From JBBDNV01 sp040877415 (lineage in GTDB: Bacteria; Planctomycetota; Planctomycetia; Pirellulales; PALSA-1355): a DNA stretch of 27,495 nt. The translations under genes were made by a program, and so were the position numbers. Positions within the stretch are counted from its first letter, which is position 1. Each line of letters starts with the position of its first letter. A model generated the notes under the pieces. The model had not been told where the DNA came from. It ran no database searches and was given only the letters and a program-made list of their open reading frames with translations. Where the stretch lies: contig JBBDNV010000077.1 of the NCBI GenBank assembly GCA_040877415.1, positions 1 through 27,495 of the forward strand. Direction: 5' to 3'. This document shows positions 26,301 through 27,495 of the stretch, piece by piece.

Positions 26301-26837
26301 TGGGCGTGGCCCTGGGAATCAAATGCAACTTGGAATCCTGCGCGAGATGCCTTGTCTCGATGGACATGGGGGATTCTCGCGAATCAAGCTGAAAGTAATG
26401 CGGCGTCCGCGCAGGGGTTGGCCATCGGAGCAGTTCCGAATCCCGCAATGCTTGCTGATGCGCTCTTTGAGAGGATTCGCCCCTACCTTCCGAACTCACC
26501 TGCTCTCCCGGAAGGAACGCAGATGGGGATGGCGCCGCCGCTCTACGGAGGGAGGCCTCATGGGAATAGCCTGAGCACTACTGGTGTACATGACGTTTAT
26601 GTGGTTCGAGAGATTGGGTCGCGGCGACTACTTCGTTTCGGCGAAACGGGGCGAAGCTATCTGACCCGCTTTGCAGAGCATCAGCGCGCCTTTGACAAAC
26701 TGGGAATTAAAATCGAAATCCAGCCTCTGAGGTCGGTTGAGGGCAAAGGTGCGGCTCACGAACTCGAAACGCGCTACATTGATACGTATCGCCGCATTTA
26801 CGGCCAGCGGCCGCCCTACAATCGAACGAACCATTGA
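20340..26837 (+). CDS. Giant secreted Rhs/YD-repeat protein with a GIY-YIG-like toxin tip
   Basis: This 2165-residue protein starts with a basic stretch and CRIESLEDRRLLTG, a planctomycetal N-terminal export motif. A planctomycete extracellular module follows (HLFYNDSKYDGYTPG, SFNRGINGVFVDITG, DNNAIENRYLEVTVEGN). A Calx-beta domain lies at about 428-545 (YATQDGTAVAGVDYEST, FEPGDRSQTITVPI). YD repeats run from about 770 to 1900, with units such as YEYDDLDRLEKVLEP. The Rhs core is at about 1926-1985 (REFDATTGLQYNRNRWYDS, WLSEDPSGFAGGD), ending at the DPYGL cleavage-type motif. The tip (from about 1986) ends in a GIY-YIG-like domain (2083-2165): HDVYVV, RFGETGRSYLTRFAEHQR, ELETRYID and PPYNRTN supply all signature positions. 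The ATG at 20340 is chosen because the earlier in-frame start at 20211 lies inside the promoter. The immunity candidate follows. Confidence 0.93.
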   Translation: MSTIKPRRRVKSSKQSPLARACRIESLEDRRLLTGFTASVTGRHLFYNDSKYDGYTPGIAPPASGANNDDVDAIDTSKSAYLPGAGSTINPVSMSSFNRGINGVFVDITGTHGPFSLADFQFAMSGKQPGINNTPSTWASAPAPSAFTVLTNVPAAGTDRVEFIWDNNAIENRYLEVTVEGNDAGGGLNQNTGLAASSYFYYGNRIGTTFLCEANPTEAFVTDGSDEIEVLNHPGFLQPVTNNYDFDKDSAVMIDWDFETESIVTNLGDLIIARSNSGFQLKINITGPPPPTPDPAPPAIPSLNIILNNEHPPEWIGSPVSIAPAATIIGTATELTSMQVAFASGNPLEHSVLDAEVSGPITKSWFGQTLILSGTASLGSYQAVLRTLTYNNTDQFRDNHAVEGVWVTPYVQQVASCGAGIVIYTPVVSVDDATMTKSILPDDPVDMEFTISLNLPSSHTVSVHYATQDGTAVAGVDYESTSGEVTFEPGDRSQTITVPIIRVPEDNPTVQPDKTFIIELSDPQNALMSEDDAAPWEITGESSATGTIFDSLVTNTLPDPLAEIFTSAFSSPVPLRASAETGDVAMVVPTITGPLADASAIVHATSNLIVAFDAEVPAGPGPLAYDVTVTLEIPDQAGGTGSYHSATGLPPGSPYRLAVSADTSNAETGTYTWEMTASSSFVLPSEPTLVIYHGVRSIVNRDSSPYGAGMWINGLDQIFVQDEPEFSEDEPAVLLKPKGITYVLGDGTAIFFAYNDTASEYVTPRGYFLTLEEEAGGYTIRTPQGVKQHFSENGLLESITEPNGNETVYQYNGDKTLASITDPFQQTVNFGYVGGKLSSMTDAAARTTQVQISGGELTGITSPPPESGRAPLQTSFASTSVTLPSDETVSYSDLPQYLIIQGSAQYFIEPAARQPLAGVGVPFFTEFETTATITANGFWATMTVDSRGWVTEYTDFNGHTTKYERYDNGLIQSITQPGETEPQYEYTYDDQGNMLTRRSKETPGSPGIPPLPEAEEIWTYDSTWNVPDSYTDSHDNVTTYDIDPDTGQLRLIHETVHSVIGQPDVDLFTHFSYTPGGGGIPAGLPDSVTDPNVVETRYDYAIEFGNFIQTVTEAYGTPEAIQRKRIYDLDTMNLVEYVDERQKSTNYEYDDLDRLEKVLEPSPDGVKPRPEWEYRYYPNGLVHEAEDPRDNVTSYDYSFYVSGSLSSYTVTLPEPIPSAGHPRWIYNYDAMGRVYRVVDPRNGQTDYDYDPNGNLFNVTLPVPEPGYARPQWHYEYNSKNLLDFARDPEQNTTNYFYDNRGQLERVLAPPDPTATRPETKYTHDNRGLVMGVADPLGRVTAYGYDSIGRLEKVVGPNPGSGLPQTIANYKYDGNGNLRFETVGATSSLAQTTEHQYDELNRLRTVIQPPPRIGDPSPTTVYTYYPTGELHTLADPNQNLTTWNIDNLGRVTGEIDPLGESKSFEYDAIGNPTQLVDRIGRVTTYAYDALNRMTSERWFVSLAYMETPLRTLSFGYDLAGNLTSASDPSAGYTFLPDNLNRLKSATVTMPGLPPVQLISEYDQNNNRERLTAFIGATIDFANSYGYDNLNRLVDLRQEAGSAGGNEVATKQLGFAYNVAGQVTRLNRFDHVVTDPTVLNPTGALAKSSYIYDGAGRLRTLSHTPSAATIIFQAWAYDVLNRITSYANSREQPLVHAYIYDNNNQVIREFLEPDVTYDYDLGGNRIETDGVTSTPAPGNRLLADGTYGYLYDDEGNLTRRTHLASGKREDFYWDHRNRLVQIQSWTPGLPAQAHFQLDYKYDVFNRRVSRLETTYVDGGGIFPEIDGWVQEKFIYDGDQVVLDFQSVDGAGFQLARRYLSGPAVDQLFAQENIAEDLEDAARVYWLLTDNLGTVRDIVNHAGGLVEHYNYDAFGRLVEGDTSLTRYLYTSREFDATTGLQYNRNRWYDSKTGRWLSEDPSGFAGGDTNLYRYVANSPTNGTDPYGLAEDWAWPWESNATWNPARDALSRWTWGILANQAESNAASAQGLAIGAVPNPAMLADALFERIRPYLPNSPALPEGTQMGMAPPLYGGRPHGNSLSTTGVHDVYVVREIGSRRLLRFGETGRSYLTRFAEHQRAFDKLGIKIEIQPLRSVEGKGAAHELETRYIDTYRRIYGQRPPYNRTNH
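25710..25848 (+). repeat. Duplicated Rhs core segment (copy 1, inside the Rhs gene)
   Basis: These 139 bases recur at 27357-27495 with 136 matches and no gaps. The differences are one G-to-A that changes Gly to Asp and two third-position changes that are silent (Glu, Phe). They encode AHFQLDYKYDVFNRRVSRL and the following core residues. Confidence 0.97.
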
Positions 26838-26848
26838 GAGCATGTACT

Positions 26849-27217
26849 ATGCGATTAGAATTCAGTGCCTTCGCCCGCGAGCGGTCGTTTGCGAAAGCGA
26901 TGCATCGGATTCGACCAAAATTGCAGCCGTTGCTGGATGAGCTTGCAACAATTGAGTTGCAGCATCCGAGTTACGAAGCGATTCTTGTCGGGATAACAGA
27001 CGACAAGGACTCCGAGTTCTTCGAAGAAGTGCCAAACGATGATGGGTACTTCCAGGTGATCGCGGGATGTGCACCCAGTGAATCCGATAGCGAGCTAGCG
27101 CAGCAAGTGTTTGAAATCCTCCGGCAGGCGGTGCGAGCGTGTCCACTCGCGAGTGCGGACCACGAGCTTTGTGAGGCATTGTTCGGTCGTTTCGAATCGT
27201 CGTTGGCTGAAAAATAG
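26849..27217 (+). CDS. Candidate immunity protein for the Rhs tip
   Basis: The 122-residue acidic protein matches no family I recognise. It starts 11 bases after the Rhs stop, on the same strand, in the place where polymorphic-toxin immunity genes sit. Visible blocks are LEFSAFARERSFAKAMHRI, YEAILVGITDDKDSEFFEEV, DDGYFQVIAGCAPSESDS and LCEALFGRFESSLAEK. It has no signal peptide, as expected for a cytoplasmic protector. GC in a sampled line is 47%, clearly below the roughly 65% of housekeeping genes. The ATG at 26849 gives the natural N-terminus; TTG at 26834 would overlap the toxin stop. No strong Shine-Dalgarno is present, only GAGAG nearby. Confidence 0.65.
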   Translation: MRLEFSAFARERSFAKAMHRIRPKLQPLLDELATIELQHPSYEAILVGITDDKDSEFFEEVPNDDGYFQVIAGCAPSESDSELAQQVFEILRQAVRACPLASADHELCEALFGRFESSLAEK

Positions 27218-27356
27218 CCCGAGCACCGGCACACTCTTTTGCGCTCATTGAGGAGTAGCAACCGCAACTTTGGTCTACAAGCAGTTGGGCCTGCTGAATG
27301 ACACGTCGGGCGGCTGACGAATTTGATCCACGACCCGGCCGTCGGGACCCGCGGAC

Positions 27357-27495
27357 GCGCATTTTCAGCTCGACTATAAATACGACGTGTTCAATCGCCG
27401 CGTGTCGCGCCTGGAGACGACCTACGTCGACGACGGCGGAATTTTCCCGGAAATCGACGGCTGGGTCCAGGAGAAGTTTATCTATGACGGCGACC
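27357..27495 (+). pseudogene. Second, start-less copy of the Rhs core (cut by window end)
   Basis: This 139-base segment repeats 25710-25848 and stays in frame (AHFQLDYKYDVFNRRVSRL and onward). The frame opens only at 27327, after a TGA at 27324-27326. Between there and the repeat there is no ATG, GTG or TTG with a ribosome binding site. It therefore looks like a silent partial rhs cassette, whose tip lies beyond the window. The bases 27218-27356 before it carry no recognisable gene. Confidence 0.8.

Overview
The window looks like chromosomal DNA of a GC-rich planctomycete, probably Pirellulales-like. The signs are a Cys-type sulfatase, a ThuA-domain protein, a YdjC-type deacetylase, an SHD1-domain secreted protein, a GspE-N/J-like membrane protein, and a giant secreted protein that opens with the planctomycetal ESLEDRRLL export motif. 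Most of the window is about 65% GC in sampled lines. I see no rRNA, tRNA, CRISPR array or transposase.

Layout. (1) 1-5161, minus strand: a lid-less Hsp70 followed by a J-like/GspE-N/membrane protein, a small Lys-rich protein, and an M20 peptidase with a BFD-type ferredoxin 6 bases behind it. (2) 5162-8610: a nucleoside deoxyribosyltransferase-like protein, a one-helix membrane protein, rlmN with its promoter, and a ThuA-like protein. (3) 8611-10446: an SHD1 protein with repeated D-V-E-N-L-F-K-E motifs and a clear terminator, then a gene-poor stretch holding a compact promoter, strong-RBS mini-ORF and terminator unit on the minus strand, and a heptamer-based inverted repeat. (4) 10447-15021: an RlmI-type rRNA methyltransferase, an isoaspartyl peptidase/asparaginase, a methyltransferase-like protein and a YdjC deacetylase. 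(5) 15052-15580: remnants of a glycoside-hydrolase-like gene. (6) 15606-17864: a DUF3179 protein paired with a secreted protein that has a Cys-rich, CcmH-like tail. (7) 18017-18594: a Phd-like/MazF-like toxin-antitoxin pair. (8) 18611-20098: a sulfatase. (9) 20340-27495: a polymorphic-toxin locus.

The polymorphic-toxin locus is the most interesting part. A 2165-residue Rhs/YD-repeat protein carries a planctomycetal export motif and a Calx-beta domain at its N-terminal side and ends in a tip that keeps all the hallmarks of a GIY-YIG nuclease. A 122-residue candidate immunity gene starts 11 bases after it. At 27357 a segment 136/139 identical to the Rhs sequence at 25710-25848 begins again, without a usable start, and runs off the window. 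This is the arrangement expected of a silent spare-tip (orphan rhs-CT) cassette. The tip and the immunity gene have lower GC (about 47-52% in sampled lines).

Most other genes are single housekeeping or accessory genes. Evidence is sequence reading only; no database search was run.
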